Source of the DNA: Segatella copri | Lineage (GTDB): Bacteria > Bacteroidota > Bacteroidia > Bacteroidales > Bacteroidaceae | Assembly: GCF_009494395.1 (NCBI RefSeq) | Contig: NZ_VZCB01000052.1 | Location: forward strand, 151,878-215,877 | Reading direction: 5' to 3' | Length of the DNA: 64,000 nucleotides | In this document: in pieces, positions 42,595-50,904 of the stretch | Position numbering within the stretch: position 1 is the stretch's first letter | Layout of the letters: the number at the start of each line of letters is the position of its first letter | Program-made: the position numbers and the translations under genes | Notes under the pieces: model-generated | What the model saw: the letters and a program-made list of their open reading frames with translations, nothing else | The model's database searches: none | What the model was told of the DNA's origin: nothing

Positions 42595-45315
42595 ATGAAC
42601 GAAAAAAGAGTTTATACATTCGGTAATGGAAAGGCCGAAGGAAATGCGAAGATGCGTGAAGTGCTTGGCGGTAAGGGTGCTAACCTCGCTGAGATGAATC
42701 TTATTGGTGTACCTGTTCCTCCAGGTTTCACTATCACAACAGATACATGTAATGAATACTATGAGGTGGGTGAGGAAAAAATCAAGGAACTTCTTCAGGA
42801 TGAAGTAATGGCTGCTGTGGCTCATACAGAGGCTTTGATGAACAGCAAGTTCGGTTCTGTTGAGAACCCTCTCCTCGTTTCCGTGCGTTCTGGTGCACGC
42901 GCTTCTATGCCAGGTATGATGGATACTATCCTCAACCTCGGTTTGAATGACGAAGTTGCTGAGGGATTGGTCAAGAAGACCGGTAATCCTCATTTCGTAT
43001 ACGATTCATATCGCCGTTTCGTACAGATGTACGGTGACGTCGTTATGGGATTGAAGCCTGTTAACAAGGAAGATATCGACCCATTCGAGGCTATCATCGA
43101 AAAGGTGAAGGAAGAGCAGGGCGTTACTCTTGACAAGGACCTCTCTGTAGAGTCGCTCAAGAAGCTCGTTGAACTCTTCAAGGCTGCTATCAAGGAGCAG
43201 ACTGGTCAGGATTTCCCTACCAATCCTATCGATCAGCTTTGGGGCGCAATCTGCGCTGTGTTCCGTTCTTGGATGAACGAGCGCGCTATCCTCTACCGTA
43301 AGATGGAAGGTATTCCTGACGAGTGGGGTACTGCTGTTTCTGTCATGGCAATGGTATTCGGTAACATGGGCGAGACTTCTGCTACTGGTGTTTGCTTCTC
43401 TCGTGACGCAGGTAACGGTGAGAACCTCTTCAACGGTGAGTATCTCATCAATGCACAGGGTGAGGACGTTGTTGCTGGTATCCGTACTCCACAGCAGATT
43501 ACAAAGATCGGTTCTCAGCGCTGGGCTGAGCGTGCTGGCATCTCTGAGGAGGAGCGCGTTGCTAAGTATCCTTCTATGGAAGAGGCTATGCCTGAGCTTT
43601 ACAAGGAGCTCGACGCTCTCCAGGATAAGCTGGAGCACCACTATCACGATATGCAGGACATGGAGTTCACCGTACAGGAAGGTAAGCTCTGGTTCCTCCA
43701 GACACGTAACGGTAAGCGTACAGGTACCGCTATGGTGAAGATTGCCATGGACCTCCTCCACGAGGGTATGATCGACGAGAAGACTGCTATCCTCCGCTGT
43801 GAGCCACAGAAGCTCGATGAGCTTTTGCACCCGGTATTCGATAAGCTGGCGCTCTCTAGAGCTAAGGTCATCACTCAGGGTCTCCCTGCTTCTCCAGGTG
43901 CTGCCTGCGGTCAGATCGTATTCCACGCTGACGATGCTCAGGTGTGGCACGAGGATGGCAAGAAGGTCATCATGGTTCGTATCGAGACTTCTCCTGAAGA
44001 CCTCGCTGGTATGTCGGCTGCTGAGGGTATCCTTACCGCTCGTGGTGGTATGACTTCTCACGCTGCCGTTGTGGCTCGTGGTATGGGTAAGTGCTGTGTA
44101 TCAGGTGCTGGCTCTATCAACGTTGACTACAAGACTAAGACTGTTGAGATTGAGGGCGTAGTTTACAAGGAGGGTGATTACATCTCTCTGAACGGTACTA
44201 CTGGTCAGGTTTACGCAGGACAGATTGAGACAAAGGCTGCAGAGCTTTCAGGCGACTTCAAGGAGCTGATGGATCTCTGCGACAAGTATACAAAGATGGA
44301 GATCCGTACCAATGCAGATACTCCACACGATGCTGAGGTAGCTCGTGCATTCGGTGCCAAGGGTATCGGTTTGACACGTACAGAGCACATGTTCTTCGAT
44401 GATCAGAAGATCGTTGCTATGCGTGAGATGATTCTGGCTGACTCTGTTGAGGGACGCGAGAAGGCTCTTGCCAAGCTCCTCCCATATCAGAAGGCTGACT
44501 TCTACGGAATCTTGAAGGCTATGGATGGCTGCCACGTGAACATCCGCTTGCTCGACCCACCTCTCCACGAGTTCGTACCACACGATAAGGCTGGTCAGGA
44601 GACTATGGCTAAGGAAATGGGCGTAAGCGTAGAGGAAATCAAGAAGCGTGTGAACTCTCTGGCAGAGAACAACCCTATGCTCGGTCATCGTGGTTGCCGT
44701 CTCGGTATCACATTCCCAGAGATTACAGCTATGCAGACTCGCGCCATCCTCGGTGCAGCTTGCGAGTTGAAGAAGGAAGGTTTCAACCCATGCCCAGAAA
44801 TCATGGTTCCGCTCATCGGTACAGTTCAGGAGCTCAAGCAGCAGAAGGCTATCATCCTCGCTACTTCTAAGGAGGTATTCGCTGAGTACGGCGTTGAGGT
44901 TGAGTTCGAGATTGGTACAATGATTGAGATTCCACGTGCTGCCCTTACAGCAGGTCAGATTGCAGAGGAGGCTCAGTACTTCTCATTCGGTACTAACGAC
45001 TTGACACAGATGACCTTCGGTTACTCTCGTGACGACATCGCTTCCTTCCTCCCTGCATACATGGAGAAGAAGATCTTGAAGGTTGACCCATTCCAGGTTC
45101 TCGACCAGGAGGGTGTTGGTCAGCTCATCAAGATGGCAGTAGAGAATGGTCGTGCTACCCGTCCTAACCTCCGCACAGGTATCTGCGGTGAGCACGGTGG
45201 TGAGCCTTCATCAGTTAAGTTCTGCGCTAAGGTTGGCATGAATTATGCTTCATGCTCTCCATTCCGCGTGCCTATCGCACGTTTGGCTGCGGCGCAGGCT
45301 GCTGTAGAGGAGTAA
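42595..45315 (+). CDS. ppdK: Pyruvate, phosphate dikinase
   Basis: 906-residue cytoplasmic enzyme interconverting pyruvate, ATP and phosphate with phosphoenolpyruvate, AMP and pyrophosphate, used for PPi-linked glycolysis/gluconeogenesis in anaerobes. The N-terminal ATP-grasp domain opens with LGGKGANLAEMNLIGVPVPP; the swivelling phosphohistidine domain has GGMTSHAAVVARGMGK; the C-terminal PEP-binding barrel has GTNDLTQMTFGYSRDD and the catalytic cysteine in GICGEHGGEP. Codon use is strongly biased (CTC, GGT, AAG), as for a highly expressed gene. Confidence 0.97.
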   Translation: MNEKRVYTFGNGKAEGNAKMREVLGGKGANLAEMNLIGVPVPPGFTITTDTCNEYYEVGEEKIKELLQDEVMAAVAHTEALMNSKFGSVENPLLVSVRSGARASMPGMMDTILNLGLNDEVAEGLVKKTGNPHFVYDSYRRFVQMYGDVVMGLKPVNKEDIDPFEAIIEKVKEEQGVTLDKDLSVESLKKLVELFKAAIKEQTGQDFPTNPIDQLWGAICAVFRSWMNERAILYRKMEGIPDEWGTAVSVMAMVFGNMGETSATGVCFSRDAGNGENLFNGEYLINAQGEDVVAGIRTPQQITKIGSQRWAERAGISEEERVAKYPSMEEAMPELYKELDALQDKLEHHYHDMQDMEFTVQEGKLWFLQTRNGKRTGTAMVKIAMDLLHEGMIDEKTAILRCEPQKLDELLHPVFDKLALSRAKVITQGLPASPGAACGQIVFHADDAQVWHEDGKKVIMVRIETSPEDLAGMSAAEGILTARGGMTSHAAVVARGMGKCCVSGAGSINVDYKTKTVEIEGVVYKEGDYISLNGTTGQVYAGQIETKAAELSGDFKELMDLCDKYTKMEIRTNADTPHDAEVARAFGAKGIGLTRTEHMFFDDQKIVAMREMILADSVEGREKALAKLLPYQKADFYGILKAMDGCHVNIRLLDPPLHEFVPHDKAGQETMAKEMGVSVEEIKKRVNSLAENNPMLGHRGCRLGITFPEITAMQTRAILGAACELKKEGFNPCPEIMVPLIGTVQELKQQKAIILATSKEVFAEYGVEVEFEIGTMIEIPRAALTAGQIAEEAQYFSFGTNDLTQMTFGYSRDDIASFLPAYMEKKILKVDPFQVLDQEGVGQLIKMAVENGRATRPNLRTGICGEHGGEPSSVKFCAKVGMNYASCSPFRVPIARLAAAQAAVEE

Positions 45316-45360
45316 ATCTTTTCTGAAGAAGATAAGTACGATTAATAGATTAGATAATTT

Positions 45361-45400
45361 GGAGGGAAGTGTTTCAAGAGGAAGCACTTTCCTCCTTTTT
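45361..45400 (+). terminator. ppdK terminator
   Basis: Stem GGAGGGAAGTGTTTC with GAAGCACTTTCCTCC (one G-U-type and one shifted pair), followed by TTTTT. Confidence 0.85.
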
Positions 45401-45442
45401 CGTTTCTTTTAGGTTAAAAATCAGAAGAAAAGTATTAAATCA

Positions 45443-45482
45443 TTTGCAGATTACATTTATTTTCCGTAATTTTGTCGGAAAA
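45443..45482 (+). promoter_or_regulatory. Promoter of the microprotein operon with inverted repeat on the -7 element
   Basis: TTTG (45443-45446) and TAATTTTG (45467-45474) at 20-nt spacing. TTTTCCG (45460-45466) and CGGAAAA (45476-45482) form a perfect 7-bp inverted repeat centred on the -7 word, where a repressor would block the polymerase. Confidence 0.6.
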
Positions 45483-45491
45483 TAGAGAAAT

Positions 45492-45719
45492 ATGACTGCA
45501 AGGGAAGATAGGGAAAAAGAAAAAACGAGCCGAGAGACTCTTGGTAAGTTCTTTTATGATTTAGCAAAGGCTAATTTCACAACCAATGTTGCAGGATGTA
45601 TCTTGTCTATGGTTATGAAAGAAAAGTATGATGATGGGATGCTTTGGGGATTGCTTTCTTTTGGATTAGCTTCCACTGCTATTCTTGCATATGTGGGTTT
45701 TAGAATATTAAAAAAATAA
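45492..45719 (+). CDS. DUF6722-like small membrane protein
   Basis: 75-residue protein. A charged start (MTAREDREKEKTSRETLGKF) is followed by FYDLAKANFTTNVAGCILSM and one or two hydrophobic helices, the last LASTAILAYVGFRILKK. The pattern resembles DUF6722 small membrane proteins of Bacteroidales; function unknown. ATG 45492 lies 18 nt after the -7 word, so the leader is very short. First gene of a four-gene operon. Confidence 0.7.
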   Translation: MTAREDREKEKTSRETLGKFFYDLAKANFTTNVAGCILSMVMKEKYDDGMLWGLLSFGLASTAILAYVGFRILKK

Positions 45720-45724
45720 GTGTT

Positions 45725-45829
45725 ATGGAAGGATTAATTATGATTTATGCGACGATTACAGTCGTTGCTGGGGCTATGGCGCTTTGGCTTCATACAAAAT
45801 GGGGTAAGAAATTCTTAGAGAATCTCTAA
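45725..45829 (+). CDS. 34-residue membrane microprotein, copy 1
   Basis: MEGLIMIYATITVVAGAMAL followed by WLHTKWGKKFLENL. One transmembrane helix (about 4-21) and a basic C-terminal tail W-G-K-K. It starts 5 nt after the upstream stop, which favours coupled translation. Its tail and length match the next microprotein, so the two look like diverged paralogs. Unknown function. The short length, conserved partner and tight spacing are the case for a real gene. Confidence 0.65.
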   Translation: MEGLIMIYATITVVAGAMALWLHTKWGKKFLENL

Positions 45830-45848
45830 AAAAATATAAGCTTCAAAA

Positions 45849-45953
45849 ATGAATACATTGGCTTTAACTTTCGCAATATGCTTAGTTCCGGCTACAGCAT
45901 TTTTGATTTGGCTCTTTACCCCTTGGGGAAAGAAGTGGTCTAAGGAATTGTAG
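45849..45953 (+). CDS. 34-residue membrane microprotein, copy 2
   Basis: MNTLALTFAICLVPATAFLI followed by WLFTPWGKKWSKEL. Same length as copy 1, same plan: one helix, then W-L-x-T-x-W-G-K-K-(F/W)-x-x-x-L. The shared aligned tail is WL-T-WGKK plus a final leucine. It lies 19 nt after copy 1 and 2 nt before the DUF3256-like gene. Confidence 0.65.
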   Translation: MNTLALTFAICLVPATAFLIWLFTPWGKKWSKEL

Positions 45954-45955
45954 TG

Positions 45956-46603
45956 ATGAAGAAGATAAAATATATATTATGCGCTTGCCTGATGATGGCA
46001 AGCCTGGGCATGGAAGCCAAGTCGATGAAGGACTTGCTGGTTTCGATGCCGGATTCGATGACGCCTGCTCTCAACAGCAACCTGCGACTGGAATTTGCAG
46101 AGCTGCAGGAGATGGGCGTGAAGGCAGAGGTGAAGAACCTGCTGGGGGAGGCGAGCGTGATGGATACGCTTGCCCAGGATTTCGTGCAGATACGTTTGAG
46201 CTCGGCTTCTACTCTTCAGATGAAGAAATTGCCGATGGAGCAGGGCGACTCTGTGCTCTGCGTTGTCAAGACCTTCGCCGGACCGGAGAAGGAGAGCGAA
46301 CTGCATCTTTTCACCCAGGATTGGAAAGCCCTGGATGCAAGTCGTCTTTTCGATGGCAAGAGCATCAGGGAACTGGCTGGTAGTCTGGTTCAGAAACCGG
46401 ATACGATGAGCGAATCACGCTTTGAGGAGTTGAAGGCGATGATTGAACCGAGAATGGTGAGCGCCTTGCTGCTGCAGCATGAAAATGCAGTGGTGGTCCG
46501 CCTTTCTTTACCCCTTCTCTCTACAGAAGACAAGAAACTCGTGAACGCAATTAAATTGCAAAGAAAATTTAATTGGAGCGGGAAATCTTTTAAGGAGAGT
46601 TAA
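45956..46603 (+). CDS. DUF3256 family exported protein
   Basis: 215-residue protein. A signal peptide (MKKIKYILCACLMMASLGME, cut after AKS or nearby) is followed by MKDLLVSMPDSMTPALNSN, the DUF3256 opening, and a soluble domain with repeated amphipathic strands (VQIRLSSASTLQMKKLPME, DSVLCVVKTFAGPEKES). Periplasmic, function unknown. ATG 45956 follows the preceding TAG by 2 nt; the GTG at 45953 overlaps that stop and is less likely. Last gene of the operon. Confidence 0.8.
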   Translation: MKKIKYILCACLMMASLGMEAKSMKDLLVSMPDSMTPALNSNLRLEFAELQEMGVKAEVKNLLGEASVMDTLAQDFVQIRLSSASTLQMKKLPMEQGDSVLCVVKTFAGPEKESELHLFTQDWKALDASRLFDGKSIRELAGSLVQKPDTMSESRFEELKAMIEPRMVSALLLQHENAVVVRLSLPLLSTEDKKLVNAIKLQRKFNWSGKSFKES

Positions 46604-46652
46604 AAATAGAAAGTTTTTCCATATCTTATACCAATTGTTGCAATAAAATTAG

Positions 46653-46735
46653 TAATTTTGCAACGTGTTTTTCATGGTATTAGATTATTAAGGTTAATAA
46701 AAGATTGGTTGTCGTGAGACAATCAATTTTTTTTG
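46653..46735 (+). ncRNA. Candidate small RNA with own promoter and terminator
   Basis: A -7 word TAATTTTG (46653-46660) stands in a 174-nt gene-free gap. Transcription from about 46667 would reach a terminator hairpin (about 46706-46726: GATTGGTTGTC, GTGA loop, GACAATCAATT) with eight T. This gives a transcript of about 68 nt containing no start codon followed by a useful frame. The unstructured 5' part includes TTTTTCATGGTATTAG. Alternatively the hairpin is merely the terminator of the DUF3256-like gene upstream. Confidence 0.5.
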
Positions 46736-46777
46736 TGCCTATGGGAAAGGCTTTTTGCCCTTAAGGACCGCAAGGCT

Positions 46778-47350
46778 TTAGAAGATGAATAATCCGATGA
46801 TGCCACAGATGAAAAGCAGCAATATCGGGTTGGTCTTCTTTACCTTTGTAAAGTAGAAAGCACCGATGAACAGCGCTACACTTACTCCGAAAGCAAATGG
46901 ATTGTCGTGTGGTGAACCGAAATTCTCCTTGTTCATCAGCAGGACGGCTGCTGCAGCTATCAGACCGATGATGGCAGGACGAAGCCCCGCAAAGACATCC
47001 TTCACTATCTTGGAATCCTTATGGGTTATCAGATAGCGGCTGATGAGAATCATGATGATGAAGGGCAGCCACATAATGGAAAGCGAAGCCAGGACAGAAC
47101 CCAACCAGGCTGCCCAGACCGGGTAACCATCGTGAAGACAGGCGGTATAACCCACGTAGGTGGCGCAGTTGATGCCGATAGGACCCGGAGTAGACTGGCT
47201 GATAGCCACAATATCCGTAAACTCAGCATTAGAGAGCCAGTGGTTCTTCACCACCGTCTCGTTGTGGATGAGCGAAAGCATCGCATATCCACCACCAAAA
47301 TTAAATGTACCAATCTTGGTAAATATAAGAAATAATTTCAGAAACAACAT
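46778..47350 (-). CDS. Chromate transporter (CHR) half protein
   Basis: 190-residue inner-membrane protein of the short-chain CHR family. It opens LKLFLIFTKIGTFNFGGGYA, the family signature, and contains ISQSTPGPIGINCATYVGY. Short CHR proteins act in pairs; the partner is the gene at 47500-48027. Chromate is the family's named substrate, but anion specificity here is unknown. It lies 149 nt after its partner on the same strand. Confidence 0.87.
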   Translation of the reverse strand: MLFLKLFLIFTKIGTFNFGGGYAMLSLIHNETVVKNHWLSNAEFTDIVAISQSTPGPIGINCATYVGYTACLHDGYPVWAAWLGSVLASLSIMWLPFIIMILISRYLITHKDSKIVKDVFAGLRPAIIGLIAAAAVLLMNKENFGSPHDNPFAFGVSVALFIGAFYFTKVKKTNPILLLFICGIIGLFIF

Positions 47351-47352
47351 AA

Positions 47353-47394
47353 CTTTGAACTTTGAACTTTGAACTTTGAGCGTTGAACCTTGGA
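47353..47394. repeat. Heptanucleotide repeat, CTTTGAA type
   Basis: Six 7-nt steps: CTTTGAA three times, CTTTGAG, CGTTGAA, CCTTGGA. Same unit as the array at 19020. It abuts the start codon of the chromate-transporter gene (minus strand ATG at 47350). Confidence 0.8.
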
Positions 47395-47434
47395 ATGATG
47401 TCCCCTCTGAGCCTCCGTTGAATCCGATTCCATC

Positions 47435-47491
47435 GGATTCCCTCCCCAGAAAAGGATTCCCTCCCCAGAAAAGGATTCACTCCCCAGCCAG
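47435..47491. repeat. 19-nt tandem repeat, three units
   Basis: Units from 47435, 47454 and 47473, the first two identical (GGATTCCCTCCCCAGAAAA), the third with two or more changes. It lies between the two chromate-transporter genes; a short inverted repeat GAATCCGAT/ATCGGATTC (47420-47440) precedes it. Confidence 0.8.
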
Positions 47492-47499
47492 AACCCTTT

Positions 47500-48027
47500 T
47501 TACTTTTTTACCTTTCCATAAAGCCAGCCAAGCACGCCGGCAGCAATGATGATATAGATAGGCGAGATGCCGAAAACAGCAATCAGCGCACAGCAGACGA
47601 AGGGAATCCAGATGTTGTAGCGGTTGATGCTGGCAGTCTTAGCCATCTTGAAGCAGGGAGCTGCAATCAGCGCTACCACAGCCGGACGAGCACCCGCAAA
47701 GAACTTCGCCACCCAGTAATTGTCCTTGAACTGCTGGAAGAACATGGCGATGATGAGAATGGCGATGATGGAAGGAAGTGCGATGCCGATGGCACCCACG
47801 ATGCCGCCCCATACACCCTTCAGCTTATAGCCGATATGACTCGCCATATCAATGGCAAAGATGCCTGGAGTAGCCTGAGCCACTACCATAATGTCCATGA
47901 ATTCCTCCTTGTTCATCCACCGGTTCTTATCCACGAATTCTCTCTCCATGATAGGAATCATGGCGTAGCCTCCACCCAGCGTGAAGGCGCCAATCTTGTT
48001 ACACGTAAGGAAAAACTTTAATAACAT
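47500..48027 (-). CDS. Chromate transporter (CHR) half protein, partner
   Basis: 175-residue paralog of the neighbouring protein. It opens LKFFLTCNKIGAFTLGGGYA and has VVAQATPGIFAIDMASHIGY at the equivalent place. The start is ATG 48027, with the -7 word TAAATTTG 28 nt upstream on the minus strand. It is first of the two-gene unit. Confidence 0.87.
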   Translation of the reverse strand: MLLKFFLTCNKIGAFTLGGGYAMIPIMEREFVDKNRWMNKEEFMDIMVVAQATPGIFAIDMASHIGYKLKGVWGGIVGAIGIALPSIIAILIIAMFFQQFKDNYWVAKFFAGARPAVVALIAAPCFKMAKTASINRYNIWIPFVCCALIAVFGISPIYIIIAAGVLGWLYGKVKK

Positions 48028-48054
48028 TTTCTATTGATTCTTTGTTTTTGGCTG

Positions 48055-48062
48055 CAAATTTA
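48055..48062 (-). promoter_or_regulatory. Promoter of the CHR pair, -7 element
   Basis: TAAATTTG on the minus strand followed by CAGCC. Confidence 0.55.
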
Positions 48063-48136
48063 CACATTATTTGTTAAATAAACTAGCTTTCCGGCGGATA
48101 ATCTGCAAAAAATTACGCTCTTTTCGATAAAATATG

Positions 48137-48144
48137 TATCTTTG
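48137..48144 (+). promoter_or_regulatory. Promoter of the nucleoside-transporter operon, -7 element
   Basis: TATCTTTG followed by CACAC; leaves a leader of about 90 nt before ATG 48239. Confidence 0.65.
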
Positions 48145-48238
48145 CACACTATAAACTGCAGAAAACAATTCCAAAAACGGTTGCATTCTGAGCAGTTCAA
48201 GTAGAATCTTAATACCAATAGAAATTAGAAAAAAGAAT

Positions 48239-49537
48239 ATGAATCTGAAAGTACGATTATCAATAATGAACTTCTTGGAGTTCGCTGTTTGGGGAGCCTA
48301 TCTTACATCTATGGGCAACTATCTCGGAAAGGCCGGAATGGGTGCAGAAATCTCCTGGTTCTATACCATTCAGGGTATAGTCTCCATCTTCATGCCTACA
48401 TTGATGGGTATTGTAGCGGATAAGTATATCCAGCCACAACGCCTTCTGGGATACTGTCATCTGCTGGCAGGTCTGTCGATGATAGGACTTTTCCTGATGG
48501 GACAGGCGAGTGCCACTCCTGATGAGGCGCTCTTCATGGCTGTCTATACCTTCAGCGTGGCGTTCTATATGCCTACGCTGGCGCTTTCCAATACCGCAGC
48601 TTTCACTATTCTGAAGAACCATGGACGGGATACCATCAAGGACTTCCCGCCTATCCGTGTTTTTGGAACCGTAGGTTTCATCGTCACCATGTGGATTGTC
48701 AACTGTGCCACCTGGGATAACGGAACCTTCCTGTTCCTCTTCTCAGAGAATGCCAACAAGTTCCAGTATACCCATCTCCAGTTCCTCGTATCGGGAATCC
48801 TGAGTATCGTACTCTTCCTCTACTGCTTCGGCTTGCCACAGTGCCAGCTGGTGAAGAAGCAGGCGCGCAGCTGGGTGGAGACATGGGGCTTCGATGCCTT
48901 CAAGCTCTTCAAGAGCCGTGAGATGGCGCTGTTCTTTATCTTCTCATGTCTGCTCGGTATGAGCCTGCAGGTGACCAACGGTTATGCTACACCGTTCATC
49001 ACCAGCTTCAAGGGCGATCCTGCCATGCTGGATACCTTTGCTGCCAATAATGCTACGCTTCTGGTATCCATTTCTCAGATTGCTGAGGCGCTCTGCATCC
49101 TCCTGATTCCATACTTCCTCAAGCGTTATGGCATCAAGATCGTGATGCTCATCGCCATGTTTGCATGGGTGTTCCGTTTCGGCTTCTTCGGAATGGGCAA
49201 TCCGGCGTTCCCTGGCGTTGTCCTCTTCATTCTCTCATGCCTCGTATACGGTGTGGCTTTCGATTTCTTCAATGTGTCGGGTGGTCTGTTCGTAGACCAG
49301 AAGTGCGAACCTAAGGTCAGAGCTTCGGCACAGGGATTGTTTATGCTGATGACAAACGGTTTGGGTGCCTCTATCGGTACCATTCTTGCCGGACAGGTAA
49401 TCAATCATTACTGTCATTGGGAAAATGGGTATTTAATGGGCGATTGGCAGACCTGCTGGTTTATCTTCGCAGGTTATGCTCTTTTGGTCGGAGTTGCTTT
49501 CGCCATCTTGTTCAGACCTAAGAAGGAGACAAAATAA
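48239..49537 (+). CDS. MFS nucleoside permease (NupG/XapB type)
   Basis: 432-residue inner-membrane transporter resembling nucleoside:proton symporters: MNLKVRLSIMNFLEFAVWGA at the start, GIVADKYIQPQRLLGYCHLL, FPPIRVFGTVGFIVTMW. Twelve hydrophobic segments. It would import nucleosides for salvage; substrate is inferred from family. Its stop codon is immediately followed by the start of the next gene, so the three genes to 50895 form one operon. Confidence 0.85.
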   Translation: MNLKVRLSIMNFLEFAVWGAYLTSMGNYLGKAGMGAEISWFYTIQGIVSIFMPTLMGIVADKYIQPQRLLGYCHLLAGLSMIGLFLMGQASATPDEALFMAVYTFSVAFYMPTLALSNTAAFTILKNHGRDTIKDFPPIRVFGTVGFIVTMWIVNCATWDNGTFLFLFSENANKFQYTHLQFLVSGILSIVLFLYCFGLPQCQLVKKQARSWVETWGFDAFKLFKSREMALFFIFSCLLGMSLQVTNGYATPFITSFKGDPAMLDTFAANNATLLVSISQIAEALCILLIPYFLKRYGIKIVMLIAMFAWVFRFGFFGMGNPAFPGVVLFILSCLVYGVAFDFFNVSGGLFVDQKCEPKVRASAQGLFMLMTNGLGASIGTILAGQVINHYCHWENGYLMGDWQTCWFIFAGYALLVGVAFAILFRPKKETK

Positions 49538-50095
49538 ATGGTAAAGTTAGTATATAAAGGATCTTTTGCAATAGCTGAGTCGGTAGATGCCGGGGTCATT
49601 GCCCTCACCAATGAGGAAGAAACCCGCGTGCTTACCATTCTCACCATTCCGGAGGTGGCGATGAAAATCAAGGATTATGAGCAGCACAAGGATGAAGAGA
49701 GAATCGGTGCCGTTGATGTGCTGGCGAAGATTCTCAAGGAAGACGACGCTGCTCGTTATGAGATTGAGGTCTTGGGCATCAAGGGAGTGGGACTGAAGAC
49801 GAAGCTGGTGAATGTTGACACCGACCAGTCTTACCTGCTCCAGATAGAAGATGCCATCCTGCTTTCCTTGATGAATGGGTATGAAATCCTGACATCTGAA
49901 GAGGTAATCAAGAACTTCTCTACTCCTTACGAGGGAGGAATGCAGCGTGTGGCTATTCCTATCCTTACCCTGCCAGACCGACTGCTGGAACTGGCTTTGC
50001 AGAGAGCTGTAGATGATGAGAAGTATGAAGATGCTTCTTATATCCGTGATGAAATCAAGCGCCGTGAGGAAAAGACGAAAAATGCGAACAAATAA
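49538..50095 (+). CDS. Bifunctional-nuclease-like protein with UVR motif
   Basis: 185-residue cytoplasmic protein. Residues about 1-130 resemble the BFN/DUF151 domain (ILLSLMNGYEILTSEEVIKN near the end of it), with weaker similarity than usual; residues about 150-178 are a clear UvrB/UvrC-type motif (LELALQRAVDDEKYEDASYI-RDE). Both are standard in the Bacteroidota version of this protein. The start directly follows the transporter stop without gap, and the stop overlaps the rsmE ATG by one base. Confidence 0.65.
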   Translation: MVKLVYKGSFAIAESVDAGVIALTNEEETRVLTILTIPEVAMKIKDYEQHKDEERIGAVDVLAKILKEDDAARYEIEVLGIKGVGLKTKLVNVDTDQSYLLQIEDAILLSLMNGYEILTSEEVIKNFSTPYEGGMQRVAIPILTLPDRLLELALQRAVDDEKYEDASYIRDEIKRREEKTKNANK

Positions 50096-50895
50096 TGAAG
50101 GAAGTTAGATATTTCTATGTGCCGGATGCGGCTAATCAGGTGGAACTGCCTGCCGAGGAAGCTACCCATGCCCTGCGCGTTCTGCGACTGAAGGGTGGGG
50201 ACGAGATATTCCTCATGGATGGAGAAGGCTCCTTTTTCCGTGCTGAGGTTACTGCTGCATCCAGCAAGCGATGTCTCTATGAAATCAAGGAAGAGATGCC
50301 GCAGCAGCGTGCCTGGAAGGGACATATCCATCTGGCGATTGCGCCAACCAAGATGATGGAGCGTATCGAATGGATGGCTGAGAAAGCCACGGAAATCGGT
50401 TTTGATGAACTTTCGTTCCTCAACTGCCAGTTTTCTGAGCGCAAGGTGGTGAAGACGCCAAGAATTGACAAGATTGTGATTTCTGCCGTCAAGCAGAGTC
50501 ATAAGGCGTGGAAACCGGTGGTGAACGAGCTGGTCAGCTTCAAGGAGTTTATCCAGACCCCTCGTCCCGGCAGAAAGTTTATCTGTCATTGCTACGAAGA
50601 GGTAGAGAAGAAAGACTTCTTTACCGAGATTTCTGGTATTCTGAATGAAGCTCATGCTCCTGCTGCTACTGAATCTTCAAATGCAGATGTAGCCACTGCT
50701 GCTTCTGAATCTTCAACTGCAGATGCAGCTGATATCACGGTGCTGGTAGGTCCGGAGGGCGATTTCTCCATCGATGAGGTTCGCCTTGCCCTGGAGAACG
50801 GCTACGAGAGCGTATCCCTGGGCACCAGCCGCCTCCGTACCGAAACCGCCGGCCTTGTAGCGGTTCACATGGCGCATATCGTAAGGAGATTATAG
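50095..50895 (+). CDS. rsmE: 16S rRNA (uracil-1498-N3)-methyltransferase with internal duplication
   Basis: 266-residue SPOUT methyltransferase. The N-terminal PUA-like domain covers about 1-70 (EATHALRVLRLKGGDEIFLMDG); the C-terminal knot has LVGPEGDFS and SLGTSRLRTETAGLVAVHMA, the SAM-binding loops. Members usually have 235-245 residues; the excess is an Ala/Ser-rich insert at about 188-213 made of two 12-residue units (AATESSNADVAT, AASESSTADAAD) encoded by two 36-nt copies at 50662-50697 and 50698-50733. The insert is just before the knot, where a surface loop is expected. Confidence 0.92.
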   Translation: MKEVRYFYVPDAANQVELPAEEATHALRVLRLKGGDEIFLMDGEGSFFRAEVTAASSKRCLYEIKEEMPQQRAWKGHIHLAIAPTKMMERIEWMAEKATEIGFDELSFLNCQFSERKVVKTPRIDKIVISAVKQSHKAWKPVVNELVSFKEFIQTPRPGRKFICHCYEEVEKKDFFTEISGILNEAHAPAATESSNADVATAASESSTADAADITVLVGPEGDFSIDEVRLALENGYESVSLGTSRLRTETAGLVAVHMAHIVRRL

Positions 50896-50904
50896 CCAGT
50901 TTGA

